This document shows, piece by piece, positions 1-7,925 of a stretch of DNA of 39,443 nt. Under the pieces are notes generated by a model that searched no databases, was not told the origin of the DNA, and saw only the letters and a list, made by a program, of their open reading frames with translations. A program made the position numbers and the translations under genes. This stretch comes from Silicimonas sp. (GTDB lineage: Bacteria > Pseudomonadota > Alphaproteobacteria > Rhodobacterales > Rhodobacteraceae). How positions within the stretch are numbered: the stretch's first letter is position 1; every line of letters starts with the position of its first letter. The stretch lies in NCBI GenBank assembly GCA_022824525.1, contig JAJDZT010000001.1, forward strand, positions 1 to 39,443. The letters run 5' to 3'.

Positions 1-122
1 GGCGGTGTCGGAGGTTGGCGAAAGACTGGGAACGTACCGTGGAAAGCTCAGCGGCCTGGGCGCTCGTCGCCAGCATCCGCCTCGTAACGCGCAGATTAGC
101 AAGACATTGCCAGGAAACGTAA
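1..122 (+). CDS. IS5-family transposase, C-terminal fragment (cut by window edge)
   Basis: Reading frame 3 is open from the window edge to a TAA at 120-122 and gives 39 residues, beginning RCRRLAKDWERT and ending in an arginine-rich run. The pattern R-R-L-(A/V)-K-D-W-E, then Ala/Trp-rich helix, then I-R-(L/R)-x-T-R-R-L-A is what I recall at the C-terminus of DDE transposases of the IS5 family. The catalytic DDE residues lie outside the window, so activity cannot be judged. The family call is from memory of the C-terminal pattern; it is supported by a plausible IS terminal repeat directly after the stop codon. Confidence 0.7.
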   Translation, partial: RCRRLAKDWERTVESSAAWALVASIRLVTRRLARHCQET

Positions 123-140
123 AACTTTTCGGTCAGGCTC
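1..140 (+). mobile_element. Right end of an IS5-family (IS1031-like) insertion sequence
   Basis: Directly after the transposase stop the sequence reads AAAACTTTTCGGTCAGGCTC (121-140). Its reverse complement starts GAGCCTGACCGAAAAG, which resembles the terminal inverted repeats I recall for IS1031-type IS5 elements (GAGCCTGAT-CCGAAAA-like). The next three bases are TTA (141-143), compatible with the TNA target duplication of that group. The left end is outside the window, so neither the matching repeat nor the duplication can be confirmed. Confidence 0.6.
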
Positions 141-176
141 TTAGCGTCTCCCTCGAAGTCCCTTGTAACGAGTACC

Positions 177-211
177 GACGGCCGCAGTCCCCATGGCGGC
201 CGTCTTTTTTT
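177..211 (+). terminator. Rho-independent terminator
   Basis: Perfect 9-bp stem GACGGCCGC (177-185) / GCGGCCGTC (196-204) with a 10-nt loop, followed by seven T on the + strand (205-211). It must terminate rightward transcription, yet the only rightward gene to its left in view is the IS transposase; the IS ends only ~37 bp before the stem. It may have served a gene now displaced or separated by the IS. The stop codon of the leftward thioesterase gene overlaps the T-tract, so the two units converge here. Confidence 0.85.
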
Positions 212-629
212 AGTTGGGCACCATGGTGCCCTGGAGGAGTGCGATCTGCTTCCTGCTGTCATGTGTCTCGGCAAATACTTCGGCCTGAACCACGATCAGA
301 CGACGCCCCGGCTTTATGACCCGGCCTTCCGCCACCAACCGATCGCCAATAGCTGGCCGCAGGAGATTGATCTTCATCTCCGCCGTCATGACGTCGGCTT
401 CTCCTTCAATAGTGGTCAGTGCGGCATAGCCTGCAGCACTGTCACCGAGTGCAAAGGTCAGCCCCGCATGCGCAGCGCCGTGCTGCTGCGAAACAGTCTC
501 CGAAATCGGCGCCGCGATGCCAACAAATCCAAGCTCAAGCGCAACGAGCTCCGCATCAAAACTGGCCATAAGACCCTGGCGCGCAAATGATGCGCGCACT
601 TTGCTTGCAATCTCCGGGCGGACTGTCAC
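210..629 (-). CDS. PaaI-like hotdog-fold thioesterase
   Basis: This 139-residue protein has the size and layout of single-domain PaaI/4HBT hotdog thioesterases, which hydrolyse acyl-CoA thioesters in the cytoplasm. Typical features seen are the loop QQHGAAHAG (about residues 48-56), which matches the H-G-G/A-x-x-x-(A/T) segment before the central hotdog helix, then a helix rich in Gly and Ala, and the strand INLLRPAIGDRLVAEGRV, the usual N-(F/L)-L-(R/K)-P-(A/V)-x-G-D pattern. It starts with GTG, the GTGA overlap with the pdeM stop showing translational coupling. Substrate cannot be told from sequence. Its pairing with pdeM is common in roseobacters as I recall, but no mechanistic link is known to me. 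Confidence 0.85.
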   Translation of the reverse strand: MTVRPEIASKVRASFARQGLMASFDAELVALELGFVGIAAPISETVSQQHGAAHAGLTFALGDSAAGYAALTTIEGEADVMTAEMKINLLRPAIGDRLVAEGRVIKPGRRLIVVQAEVFAETHDSRKQIALLQGTMVPN

Positions 630-1285
630 GCAGCAACCGGTACGGGCACGGTCAATACGCGGCTACCCGTAAGATAAGCGACTGCCTTCGGTTGAAAAAG
701 CTCGCGGAGCACCGGTGTCATCCAATCAAGGCCACCGGTGTAACACCCGTAAGCGGGCAGAATAAGACGACCGGCATCCCGCATGAAACAAGGTCGTGAC
801 ATGTGCCGAACCTTAGCCTTCGGATGGTAGTGACCGGATACCTCGCCCGGCTCTGCGTCAACGTCCGCGATATGCCGGAAGCAAAGAGAGCCGAGTGCCA
901 GTTCGGAAACATGTTCTCCGCCAAGATGGACAGGCCCGGGATCGTGGTTGCCTTCGATCCAGACCCAACGCCGTCCGGCCTGAAGTCGCGCAATGGTCTC
1001 GGTATGGCTGGCATCAAGGCTTTCCGCAGCCGCCAGATCATCAAAACTATCGCCCAGGCAAACGATTGTTTTGGGACGAAGCGCTTCAATATCAGCCGAC
1101 AACCGCGTCAGCGTCTCGATCGTGTCGTATGGCGGCAAAAGCGCCCCACCCCGTCTTGCGATCCGCTCGGATTTGCCGAGGTGCAGGTCAGAGACGATCA
1201 GAGCCAACTTGTCACGCCAGAACAGCGCGCCGGAAGGGCAAGCGGTCAGTCTTTCGCCACAAAGCTCGAAATCGACGGAGTTCAT
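626..1285 (-). CDS. pdeM: PdeM-like metallophosphoesterase (ligase-associated DNA repair nuclease family)
   Basis: The 219-residue product carries the calcineurin-like phosphoesterase motifs in order: D-L-H-L-G-K-S-E (residues ~33-40), G-D-S-F-D-D (~78-83), G-N-H-D (~112-115) and G-H-Y-H-P (~150-154). These build the two-metal centre. Length and order fit the 'ligase-associated DNA damage response endonuclease PdeM' family, usually encoded beside an ATP-dependent DNA ligase, an exonuclease and a DExH helicase. Here the upstream neighbour is the divergent trmB 75 bp away, so none of those partners is adjacent. The ATG start at 1285 gives a normal N-terminus for the family. Its DNA-repair role is inferred from family naming; the phosphoesterase fold is well supported. 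Confidence 0.85.
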   Translation of the reverse strand: MNSVDFELCGERLTACPSGALFWRDKLALIVSDLHLGKSERIARRGGALLPPYDTIETLTRLSADIEALRPKTIVCLGDSFDDLAAAESLDASHTETIARLQAGRRWVWIEGNHDPGPVHLGGEHVSELALGSLCFRHIADVDAEPGEVSGHYHPKAKVRHMSRPCFMRDAGRLILPAYGCYTGGLDWMTPVLRELFQPKAVAYLTGSRVLTVPVPVAA

Positions 1286-1360
1286 GCTTCGTTCTTACGG
1301 TCGATCTGGACCCTTTGGCAAGCCTTGACCTCTTTCACTCGGGCTGCGAAGGGACGCAGC

Positions 1361-2065
1361 ATGACGAAGCCTCCCGAAAGACCGAGAGACCGTAACTTCT
1401 ATGGCCGACTGCGCGGCAAGGCTCTCAAACAATCGCAGAAAGGTTATCTTGCCGATCTCGACACACTGTCTGTCGACGGAGTTACGTGGGACGACAATCC
1501 GGATCGTAATCCATTAGATATGGCTGGTCTCTTTAACGGAGCGCCAGTGTGGCTCGAAATCGGATTCGGGTCGGGCGAGCACATTTTGCATCAAGCCACT
1601 GCGAATCCAGAAATCGGCTTCATTGGCGCGGAACCTTACATCAACGGTGTTGCCACGCTTCTTGGCAAACTTCGGAAGAGCAAGGCAAACAACATCCGAC
1701 TTCATGCCGGAGACGCGCGTGACCTAATGGACGTTTTGCCACCAAATTCGATATCCAAGGCGTTTCTTCTTTATCCCGACCCGTGGCCCAAAGCACGTCA
1801 TCATCGCCGACGTTTCGTGACGCCTGAACACCTTGGACCGCTCCACCGCGCATTGGTGCCGGGAGCAGAGTTCCGCGTCGCAACCGACATTCCGGACTAT
1901 GTTCGCCAAACACTGGAAGAAGTTCCGAAGGCGGGCTTCGTGTGGGAAGCCGAACGTCCTGAGGATTGGCGACATCCCTGGGATGACTGGATATCGACAC
2001 GGTACGAGCAGAAAGCTCTTCGGGAAGGTCGAACACCGCATTACCTCACGTTTCGCAAACTGTGA
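1361..2065 (+). CDS. trmB: tRNA (guanine-N7-)-methyltransferase TrmB
   Basis: TrmB transfers a methyl group from S-adenosylmethionine to N7 of G46 in the variable loop of tRNAs. The 234-residue protein shows the SAM-binding loop EIGFGSGEH (66-74) and the family signature PDPWPKARHHRRR (139-151), followed by the conserved TD region (A-T-D-I-P-D-Y). The open frame continues upstream to 803, but that part is antisense to pdeM; the ATG at 1361 is preceded by AAGGGACG and gives the standard alphaproteobacterial N-terminus (MTKPP...RNFYGRLRGK). It is transcribed alone or from the pdeM-trmB divergent region, and 141 bp separate it from aroA. Confidence 0.95.
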   Translation: MTKPPERPRDRNFYGRLRGKALKQSQKGYLADLDTLSVDGVTWDDNPDRNPLDMAGLFNGAPVWLEIGFGSGEHILHQATANPEIGFIGAEPYINGVATLLGKLRKSKANNIRLHAGDARDLMDVLPPNSISKAFLLYPDPWPKARHHRRRFVTPEHLGPLHRALVPGAEFRVATDIPDYVRQTLEEVPKAGFVWEAERPEDWRHPWDDWISTRYEQKALREGRTPHYLTFRKL

Positions 2066-2206
2066 GTGTCTTTGCAGTGTGCCTTCCGGAAGACTTGGTC
2101 TTTGTCGATAGGCCTCTAAGCCATCTCGGCTCGCACACGGACCCACAATGCCCCATGGACGCTTTCCCGGTCCTGGATTAACAGAACCGAGCGAAGGAGA
2201 ATGACA

Positions 2207-3559
2207 ATGTCGGGACACGGTCCAGCACAACCACTGACTGCGGAAAAGACGGGGCCTCTTACGGGTACCGCAAACGTGCCCGGTGACAAATCGATCTCGC
2301 ATCGCTCTTTGATTTTGGGTGCGCTGTCGGTGGGTGAGACGCGCATTCGCGGCCTTCTGGAAGGCGACGACGTGCTCGCGACCGGTACCGCCATGCGGGC
2401 CTTTGGCGCTGATGTGAACCGAAGCGATGATGGTGAATGGGTCGTGCATGGCGTCGGAACCGGCGGATTTGCTGAGCCGGAAGACATCATCGATTGCGGC
2501 AATGCCGGCACGGGTGTGCGGCTTATCATGGGGGCCATGGCAACTACGGCCATTGCAGCCACATTTACTGGCGATGCCTCGTTGCGGTCGCGCCCGATGG
2601 CCCGGATCACTGACCCGCTCGCCTTGTTTGGTGCGGCCTCTTACGGTCGCGCGAATGGAAGGCTGCCGCTGACGATGATCGGAGCCCCGAACCCGGTGCC
2701 GGTTCGTTACACGCTGCCCGTACCGTCAGCGCAGGTGAAATCGGCCGTGCTCCTGGCAGGATTGAACGCGCCCGGCGAAACCGTGGTCATCGAGCCGGAA
2801 GCAACCCGCGATCACACCGAACGAATGCTGCGGGGATTTGGCGCAAAGATCACCGCAGACGATACAGACGAGGGCCGTGTGATCACGCTTGTTGGACAGC
2901 CGGAGTTGAAGCCACAAAGCATCGATGTGCCGCGTGACCCGTCATCTGCCGCGTTCCCGGTTTCAGCTGCCTTGATAACTGAAGGCTCGGACGTTCTCGT
3001 TCCGAACATCGGCCTCAATCCAACGCGTGCGGGCCTTTTCTACACACTTCAGGACATGGGCGCAGACCTGACTTTTGAGAATGCACGAGAGGAAAGCGGC
3101 GAGCCTGTCGCGGACCTTCGGGCACGCTTTTCACCTGACATGAAAGGGATCGAAGTGCCGGCTGAGCGTGCGGCTTCGATGATTGACGAATACCCCATTC
3201 TATCAGTGGTCGCGTCCTTCGCCGAAGGTGTAACCGTCATGCGCGGCGTGAAGGAGTTGCGTGTAAAAGAAAGCGATCGGATCGATGCCATGGCCGTGGG
3301 GCTTCGCGCGAACGGGGTCTCAGTCGAGGAAGGCGAAGATTGGTGGAACGTCACCGGCCTTGGTCCTTCAGGTGTTCCTGGTGGCGCACGAGTTGAAGCG
3401 CGTCTCGATCACCGGATTGCCATGAGTTTCCTTTGCCTCGGCATGGCCGCTCAGAAAGCGGTTACGGTAGACGACGCTTCCCCAATCGCGACGTCCTTTC
3501 CCGTTTTCCAAAGCTTGATGACATCGCTCGGTGCAACGCTTCGGTACGAAAATGCCTGA
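2207..3559 (+). CDS. aroA: 3-phosphoshikimate 1-carboxyvinyltransferase (EPSP synthase, class II type)
   Basis: AroA joins shikimate-3-phosphate and phosphoenolpyruvate, the sixth step of the shikimate pathway. The protein follows the Agrobacterium CP4 (class II) enzyme closely: [10 protein letters not shown] near the N-terminus, [37 protein letters not shown] and [10 protein letters not shown], all in order. One difference is notable: the loop reads GNAGTGVR, with Gly where CP4 has the Ala tied to glyphosate insensitivity. The frame allows ATG at 2201 or 2207; AAGGAG at 2194-2199 is too close to 2201 but well spaced for 2207, giving 450 residues starting MSGHGP. The next gene begins inside its last codons, so the two are coupled. 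Confidence 0.95.
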   Translation: MSGHGPAQPLTAEKTGPLTGTANVPGDKSISHRSLILGALSVGETRIRGLLEGDDVLATGTAMRAFGADVNRSDDGEWVVHGVGTGGFAEPEDIIDCGNAGTGVRLIMGAMATTAIAATFTGDASLRSRPMARITDPLALFGAASYGRANGRLPLTMIGAPNPVPVRYTLPVPSAQVKSAVLLAGLNAPGETVVIEPEATRDHTERMLRGFGAKITADDTDEGRVITLVGQPELKPQSIDVPRDPSSAAFPVSAALITEGSDVLVPNIGLNPTRAGLFYTLQDMGADLTFENAREESGEPVADLRARFSPDMKGIEVPAERAASMIDEYPILSVVASFAEGVTVMRGVKELRVKESDRIDAMAVGLRANGVSVEEGEDWWNVTGLGPSGVPGGARVEARLDHRIAMSFLCLGMAAQKAVTVDDASPIATSFPVFQSLMTSLGATLRYENA

Positions 3560-3959
3560 AGCAGCCGGTTCCTGCCTGTGCGGCGCGGTTCGCTACGTCG
3601 TCAATGGAGCTCTGCGCCCAGTCATCGCGCGCCACTGCCAACAATGCCGCAAAACCAGCGGGCATCATGTCGCCGCAACCTCCGCGCTCCGAGAGGCGGT
3701 CGAGATCACGGGTGACGTCGCTTGGTACGCATCGTCGGACACGGCCAAGCGGGGCTTCTGTCCGAATTGCGGCTCGAACCTCTTCTGGGATGGGCCAGGG
3801 AAGAACATCTCGATTTTCGCGGGAACGCTTGATGCTCCGACCGGACTGCACTTGGAGGCGCATATCTTCTGTGCAGACAAAGGAGATTACTACGAAATCT
3901 CCGATGGTTTGCCGCAAGCAGACGGTGAAGACCCGGATTTCACGACCCAGGTGAATTGA
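3552..3959 (+). CDS. GFA (CENP-V/glutathione-dependent formaldehyde-activating-like) zinc protein
   Basis: This 135-residue protein has the zinc-ligand layout of the GFA fold: C-L-C-G near residue 8, C-Q-Q-C around residue 33 ([11 protein letters not shown]) and F-C-P-N-C-G-S around residue 70, then the L-F-W and I-F-A-G-T-L-D-P/A motifs. Members are small cytoplasmic zinc proteins; despite the name most have no proven role in formaldehyde metabolism and this one cannot be assigned a substrate. The ATG at 3552 overlaps the end of aroA by 8 bp; the frame extends to 3531, but the chosen start places the first Cys motif at the usual distance. It ends 10 bp from the stop of the convergent gene. 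Confidence 0.88.
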   Translation: MPEAAGSCLCGAVRYVVNGALRPVIARHCQQCRKTSGHHVAATSALREAVEITGDVAWYASSDTAKRGFCPNCGSNLFWDGPGKNISIFAGTLDAPTGLHLEAHIFCADKGDYYEISDGLPQADGEDPDFTTQVN

Positions 3960-3969
3960 TGCGGAACTG

Positions 3970-4599
3970 CTAAGTCGGCATTTCCTTGGATACACGCGCA
4001 GCCAGCCGAATCGCATGAGACGGATCATGGGCTACGGCGGGCATGACCGGGTCGTAGCCTGCCCGGATCACGGCGGCCACTTTCGGATTGAGGATCACGC
4101 GTCCTTCCACGGTCGCCAACGGTCCCTGGTCTCGGAATGCAACATCGGACCAAAGCAACATGGTTTGTGCCGCTTGAGCGAGTGCAAGGTCTTCGGCGGG
4201 AACATCCGCCAATGCCTCATCAATTCGTACGAAAACAAACGCCGCCTTGATTGCGCCCGCCTCGTCGAAACGGAAGGCGCGATACTGGTTGGCGTCAGCC
4301 GCTTGCAGCCTTGCAACCAGATCAGGCAATTCCGGTAGAAGGCGGTCGAGGTCGGGCGTCTCGCTCAATTCGGTCCAGTCGCGGATGAAGAAAACGAGCA
4401 TATTCGCGCCGAGTTCCGGATCCATATCGGTCATCCGGTGGTCGGCCATCGCAACGACTGCCTCGATCGCCCCTTTGACAATCGAAAGAGTTTCATCTTC
4501 CACGCCGAAGACAACCGGCGCAATCGGTCTTCCCCAACGTGCGAAAAGGTAAGACCCGTCGGAACGGGTAAACTGTCTTTCTATCTCGACGTGATCCAT
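3970..4599 (-). CDS. Conserved protein of unknown function, last gene of the ruvCAB operon
   Basis: I do not recognise a named family. The product (209 residues from the ATG at 4599; a GTG three codons upstream is an alternative) is acidic and soluble-looking, with no signal peptide or membrane span. It opens VEIERQFTRSDGSYLFARWGRPIAP, a segment with aromatic-Arg-Trp-Gly-Arg-Pro character, and is rich in Ala and Asp afterwards. Codon use agrees with its neighbours. It lies 37 bp after the ruvB stop on the same strand, so it is likely co-transcribed with ruvCAB; that context does not by itself prove a role in Holliday junction processing. Similar ORFs sit next to ruvB in other roseobacters as far as I recall. 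Confidence 0.75.
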   Translation of the reverse strand: MDHVEIERQFTRSDGSYLFARWGRPIAPVVFGVEDETLSIVKGAIEAVVAMADHRMTDMDPELGANMLVFFIRDWTELSETPDLDRLLPELPDLVARLQAADANQYRAFRFDEAGAIKAAFVFVRIDEALADVPAEDLALAQAAQTMLLWSDVAFRDQGPLATVEGRVILNPKVAAVIRAGYDPVMPAVAHDPSHAIRLAARVSKEMPT

Positions 4600-4636
4600 A
4601 TCCCGCACCTAACTCGGATGGGTGCCGGGGAAAACC

Positions 4637-5659
4637 TCAGATTAAACTGCCTTGGCTTTGTCCCTCCGGCGGTTCAAGTCCGAGATGCGTCCAGGCTCGC
4701 GGCGCCAGCGCACGACCCCGCGGCGTACGCTGTATGAGCCCTTGTTGAAGAAGATACGGTTCTATCACTTCTTCAATGGCATCGCGGCTTTCAGAAAGAG
4801 CGGCGGAAAGAGTTTCCACTCCGACCGGCCCGCCCTGATAGTGTTCCGCAATCAGGGTCAGATATCGTCGATCGGCACCGTCCAAACCCAATGCATCGAC
4901 GCCAAGTCGCGTCAACGCGCTGTCGGCGAGCGCTTGCGTCAACCTGCCGTCCCCCTCGACAAGCGCAAAATCGACAACGCGCCGCAGAAGACGGCCGGCA
5001 ATCCGCGGCGTCCCGCGTGCACGCCGCGCGATCTCGCGCGCTCCATCCTCTTCGGTGTCTACCCCCATGAGACGCGCGCCACGCTCCACGATCTGAAAGA
5101 GCTCATCCTCGGAATAGAATTGAAGCCGGATCGGGATACCGAACCTGTCGCGCAGCGGCGTCGTCAAAAGCCCCAAACGTGTCGTGGCCCCGACAAGCGT
5201 GAACGGTTGCAATTCTATGCGAACCGTACGCGCGGCAGGGCCCTCCCCAATGACAAGGTCCAGCTCAAAATCCTCCATCGCCGGATAGAGCACTTCTTCG
5301 ACAACCGGATTCAGACGGTGGATCTCATCGATAAAAAGCACATCACGCGCTTCCAGATTGGTCAGGATCGCGGCAAGATCGCCTGCCTTCGCCAGAACCG
5401 GCCCCGACGTCATTCTGAAGTTCACGCCCAATTCGCGCGACATGATCTGTGCGAGGGTGGTCTTACCCAACCCGGGAGGACCGTGAAAAAGCGCATGATC
5501 CATCGCTTCACCGCGCTTGCGGGCGCTCTCAATGAAGACACGCAGGTTCGCGCGCGCATCAGCCTGTCCCACGAATGCATCCAGCGACTGCGGGCGCAGT
5601 GCCCGATCGCTGTCTTCGGGGTGAGCTTCCGGGCGTAGTGTCGGGTCAGGCTCGCTCAC
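4637..5659 (-). CDS. ruvB: Holliday junction branch migration ATPase RuvB
   Basis: RuvB is the hexameric AAA+ motor that, loaded by RuvA, drives branch migration of Holliday junctions. At 340 residues it has the family's length. Visible motifs are Walker A GPPGLGKT (60-67), Walker B/DEIH (111-114, followed by RLNPVVEE), the sensor/arginine region [18 protein letters not shown], and the C-terminal winged-helix DNA-binding domain ending RTPRGR. It starts with GTG behind GGGAGGG, with good spacing. Sixty-nine bases separate it from ruvA upstream, so it belongs to the ruvC-ruvA-ruvB transcript. Confidence 0.97.
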   Translation of the reverse strand: MSEPDPTLRPEAHPEDSDRALRPQSLDAFVGQADARANLRVFIESARKRGEAMDHALFHGPPGLGKTTLAQIMSRELGVNFRMTSGPVLAKAGDLAAILTNLEARDVLFIDEIHRLNPVVEEVLYPAMEDFELDLVIGEGPAARTVRIELQPFTLVGATTRLGLLTTPLRDRFGIPIRLQFYSEDELFQIVERGARLMGVDTEEDGAREIARRARGTPRIAGRLLRRVVDFALVEGDGRLTQALADSALTRLGVDALGLDGADRRYLTLIAEHYQGGPVGVETLSAALSESRDAIEEVIEPYLLQQGLIQRTPRGRALAPRAWTHLGLEPPEGQSQGSLI

Positions 5660-5728
5660 AAGACCCTCCCGTGGTCAGTCCGACCGCAGTTTGACAATCC
5701 CAGCGATCTCTTACTTCGCGCCAATTCT

Positions 5729-6367
5729 TCATGCGGGCGCCAGACGTTTCAACGCAGATCGGATAAGAGCGGAGGCTTCTGCGTCAGGCTCGGCCCGCGC
5801 TGCTTCGGCCACGGCTGCGGCAGCTTCACCAGGCGCATAGCCCAAGTTGCCAAGCGCCGATAATGCGTCCGCCTGCGCAGTCGGATTAGATGTCGGGAGG
5901 ACTGCTTCGACCACTGCATCCGCGCTCACAGCGTCCGTGAGGGTTTCTCCAGGCAGCGCCATCATCGCGGGCGCCTTGCCTTTCAACTCGTTCACGACGC
6001 GCTGCGCTATCTTTGGCCCAACACCCGGCGCTGCCTTGACGGAGGACCAATCCCCCAAGGCAATCGACTGCGCCAAACCGTCGGGCCCGATGGTGCCCAA
6101 GATCGCCATCGACGCCTTGGCACCAATTCCCTGAACGCTCATCAGAAGCCGGTGCCATTCTTTCTCAGCCAAGGTCGGAAACCCGAATAGCTGCAGCAAG
6201 TCCTCGCGAACCAAAAGATCGGTAAAGAGCGAAACGTGCTCCCCCGCTGCCGGCAAACTGGCCAGCGTTCGCTCGCTCACATAAACGAGATAGCCAACGC
6301 CAGCCGTTTCGATCAAAACGTGATCGCCTCCCTTGTACCCGATACGGCCCGTCAATTTGCCGATCAT
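5729..6367 (-). CDS. ruvA: Holliday junction binding protein RuvA
   Basis: RuvA forms tetramers that grip the four-way junction and recruit RuvB. The 212-residue product starts [10 protein letters not shown], the OB-fold domain; helix-hairpin-helix motifs follow ([13 protein letters not shown], and [17 protein letters not shown]), and the C-terminal three-helix domain that contacts RuvB is at the end ([16 protein letters not shown]). Its ATG overlaps the ruvC stop by 4 bp (ATGA), so translation is coupled. A linker rich in Ala, Pro and Val between domains II and III is normal for the family. Confidence 0.97.
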   Translation of the reverse strand: MIGKLTGRIGYKGGDHVLIETAGVGYLVYVSERTLASLPAAGEHVSLFTDLLVREDLLQLFGFPTLAEKEWHRLLMSVQGIGAKASMAILGTIGPDGLAQSIALGDWSSVKAAPGVGPKIAQRVVNELKGKAPAMMALPGETLTDAVSADAVVEAVLPTSNPTAQADALSALGNLGYAPGEAAAAVAEAARAEPDAEASALIRSALKRLAPA

Positions 6368-6855
6368 GCCCGTACCTCAACCACTTTTCGGGTCTGAACC
6401 ATATGCGCGTGACAAATCGCGATGGCGAGAGCATCGGCCGCGTCTGGACCTTCGATCTCTGCTCCGGGCAGTTGCATCTTGACCATGTGATCGACCTGAC
6501 GCTTGTCTGCATGACCGACGCCCACGACGGCCTTCTTCACGGCGTTCGGCGCGTATTCTCCAACCTTTACGCCCGCGCGCGCGGGCACAAGCATCGCAAT
6601 TCCGCGCGCTTGCCCAAGTTTCAGCGTTCCGGCGCCGTCACGATTTACGAAGGTTTGCTCCACGGCTGCTTCATCCGGGGAAAACTGCGTCCAGACGCGA
6701 CAGAGTTCATCGAAAAGATGCGCGAGCCTTTCACCGAGGTCGTCAGGAGACGTTCGTACAATCCCGTTGGCCACATGGACCAATTTGGATCCTGATACAT
6801 CAACCACGCCCCATCCGAGTGCTGTCAGCCCCGGGTCCAGCCCCATAACACGCAT
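6364..6855 (-). CDS. ruvC: Crossover junction endodeoxyribonuclease RuvC
   Basis: RuvC resolves Holliday junctions by paired nicks. The 163-residue protein shows [10 protein letters not shown] at the start with catalytic D7, then E66 in AAVEQTFVN, and D138 and D141 in [15 protein letters not shown]: the complete acidic tetrad in the family positions. It is the first gene of the ruvCAB operon, with ATG at 6855 preceded by AGGA. I looked for the alphaproteobacterial LexA box (GTTC-N7-GTTC) in the 345 bp upstream and did not find a convincing one. Confidence 0.97.
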   Translation of the reverse strand: MRVMGLDPGLTALGWGVVDVSGSKLVHVANGIVRTSPDDLGERLAHLFDELCRVWTQFSPDEAAVEQTFVNRDGAGTLKLGQARGIAMLVPARAGVKVGEYAPNAVKKAVVGVGHADKRQVDHMVKMQLPGAEIEGPDAADALAIAICHAHMVQTRKVVEVRA

Positions 6856-7200
6856 GTCTGCGTCCTGCTCTTATTCTCGTTCTGTATCGGGTAGCACGAA
6901 ACGCGAACATCCGCAAAGATGTTTAGTCTCGGGCCACGACGTGCAGACATGATGCACACACGTGTGCACGCCCTTGTGCCGCACTGTCAGGCGACGTCCA
7001 ACGCGCTCAATATACGTCATTCAGAGGCGCGAAAACGACACCTTCGGATTAGCTTTTATTAAATAATTTGAAGCGTTTGCGTCAGAATAAAGACATATCA
7101 AAATCACATATCACCTTTGCAAAAATTGCAGTTGTGGAACTGAATTTTGGCTACTAAGTGCGGCTGACAGTTCACGGCCCATTCATAGGATTCAATCGTC
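6856..7200. other. Divergent intergenic region between ruvC and the DUF1127 gene
   Basis: No gene is seen in these 345 bp. Near ruvC it contains two short inverted repeats: AACATC-N6-GATGTT (6906-6923) and TGCACAC-AC-GTGTGCA (6953-6968). The part from about 7040 to 7150 is clearly AT-richer than the surrounding sequence and most likely holds the promoter for the rightward DUF1127 gene, whose ATG at 7201 follows AGGA at 7187-7190. I could not choose one -35/-10 pair with confidence. Confidence 0.6.
6953..6968. promoter_or_regulatory. Inverted repeat, possible operator upstream of ruvC
   Basis: TGCACAC-AC-GTGTGCA is a perfect 7-bp inverted repeat with a 2-bp centre, about 100 bp upstream of the ruvC start. 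The geometry suits a dimeric regulator, but no regulator with this site is known to me and no T-tract follows, so a terminator is unlikely. Confidence 0.3.
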
Positions 7201-7404
7201 ATGGCCCATACATTCGCTCGCAAGCACAGCGCCCCCTTCTCGTCGCGCTCAGACGTCTTTTTCGGCGGGGTTTTCGCACGTCTCTCCGCTTGGAATGCGG
7301 CACGCCGTACGCGCAATGCCCTGTCGCAACTCACTGCACATGAGCTGGAGGATATTGGGCTCGTGCGTGGCGACATCGACAGCATCGCCGATCGCCAATT
7401 TTAA
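7201..7404 (+). CDS. DUF1127 small protein
   Basis: The 67-residue product has the DUF1127 (YjiS-like) core in its second half: L-S-A-W-N-A-A-R-R-T-R-N-A-L-S-Q-L, then L-T-A-H-E-L-E-D-I-G-L-V-R-G-D-I. The basic N-terminal half precedes this Arg-rich and Asp-Ile-Gly motif, as is usual. DUF1127 proteins are short, abundant in alphaproteobacteria, and in a few cases linked to phosphate or carbon metabolism and RNA binding; the role of this one is unknown. It is a single-gene unit, with an AT-rich upstream region and an intrinsic terminator about 25 bp after the stop, which suggests strong independent expression. Confidence 0.9.
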   Translation: MAHTFARKHSAPFSSRSDVFFGGVFARLSAWNAARRTRNALSQLTAHELEDIGLVRGDIDSIADRQF

Positions 7405-7427
7405 TAGAAAATGGCGGAACAACTTAA

Positions 7428-7463
7428 AAAGGCCGGGTCATTTGACCTGGCCTTTGTTTTTTT
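7428..7463 (+). terminator. Rho-independent terminator of the DUF1127 gene
   Basis: Thirteen-pair stem AAAGGCCGGGTCA (7428-7440) / TGACCTGGCCTTT (7443-7455), with one G-U pair and a 2-nt apparent loop (4 nt in practice), followed by G and seven T. It lies 24 bp after the DUF1127 stop. The stem is flanked by A and T runs, so it could also work for leftward transcription from the facing gene. Confidence 0.92.
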
Positions 7464-7489
7464 CGGGAGCTGGTGTCTTCGAGTAGCAC

Positions 7490-7834
7490 CTATAGATAGG
7501 TGGCGAATTGCCCGGCAAGCCAGACCGTTATCGGATCCGCAGCCATCAGAACTGCGCCCGCTTTTTCAAAGAAAGACCCGCTTGATAGTGCTTCAACACG
7601 CTGAGCGTATTCCGCCGGCCCCAGTTGGTGGTGCAGGAAACCTTTGAAAATCATCAGACCAATCATAACGATGGCCACGCCACGCAGTGTTCCACGGCTA
7701 AATTTGCGCCGAGGCTTCGCAACAACCAATCCGTCATCGTTGACGGAAGTCACATAGCCTTTGGACAGTTGAGTATGCCGCCGGGTGATCCGGCGCATTC
7801 TGCGATCAAACTCATCAAATTGCGACGCTGACAT
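7490..7834 (-). CDS. Conserved small membrane protein of unknown function
   Basis: The 114-residue protein has a charged N-terminal part (MSASQFDEFDRRMRRITRRH), a basic stretch KPRRKFSRGTLRG, and one clear transmembrane helix (about residues 51-67, VAIVMIGLMIFKGFLHH-like). A second apolar segment, with a Trp, occurs near the C-terminus. The likely topology is an N-terminal cytoplasmic part with a single membrane anchor. The ATG at 7834 follows GGAGG with 7-nt spacing. It lies 91 bp downstream of prmA on the same strand. No function can be given; I recall similar short ORFs in other Rhodobacteraceae. Confidence 0.75.
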   Translation of the reverse strand: MSASQFDEFDRRMRRITRRHTQLSKGYVTSVNDDGLVVAKPRRKFSRGTLRGVAIVMIGLMIFKGFLHHQLGPAEYAQRVEALSSGSFFEKAGAVLMAADPITVWLAGQFATYL

Positions 7835-7925
7835 ACTGCAGCCTCCATATACCGACCGATCTTAACAACATCCGATCACAATAGGATCGAATGGGGCACC
7901 ATTATGGCGCGTCGGAATTGAAAAG

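Noticed and set aside
177..211. 3' end of a tRNA or other structured RNA just before the terminator
   Set aside because: A TCGAAGTCC-like string at 153-161 recalls a T-loop, but no acceptor stem, anticodon arm or CCA end can be built.
803..1360. N-terminal extension of the trmB frame by 186 codons
   Set aside because: It runs antisense to pdeM and lacks TrmB similarity; the ATG at 1361 has a ribosome site and the standard N-terminus.
4652..5638. 328-codon rightward frame opposite ruvB
   Set aside because: Shadow of ruvB; composition is rich in Arg and Gln without any motif.
6856..6952. LexA (SOS) box upstream of ruvC
   Set aside because: GTTC and GAAC occur singly, but no GTTC-N7-GTTC pair was found on either strand.
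7104..7385. 93-codon leftward frame opposite the DUF1127 gene
   Set aside because: It covers the real DUF1127 gene and its AT-rich promoter region and shows no family features.
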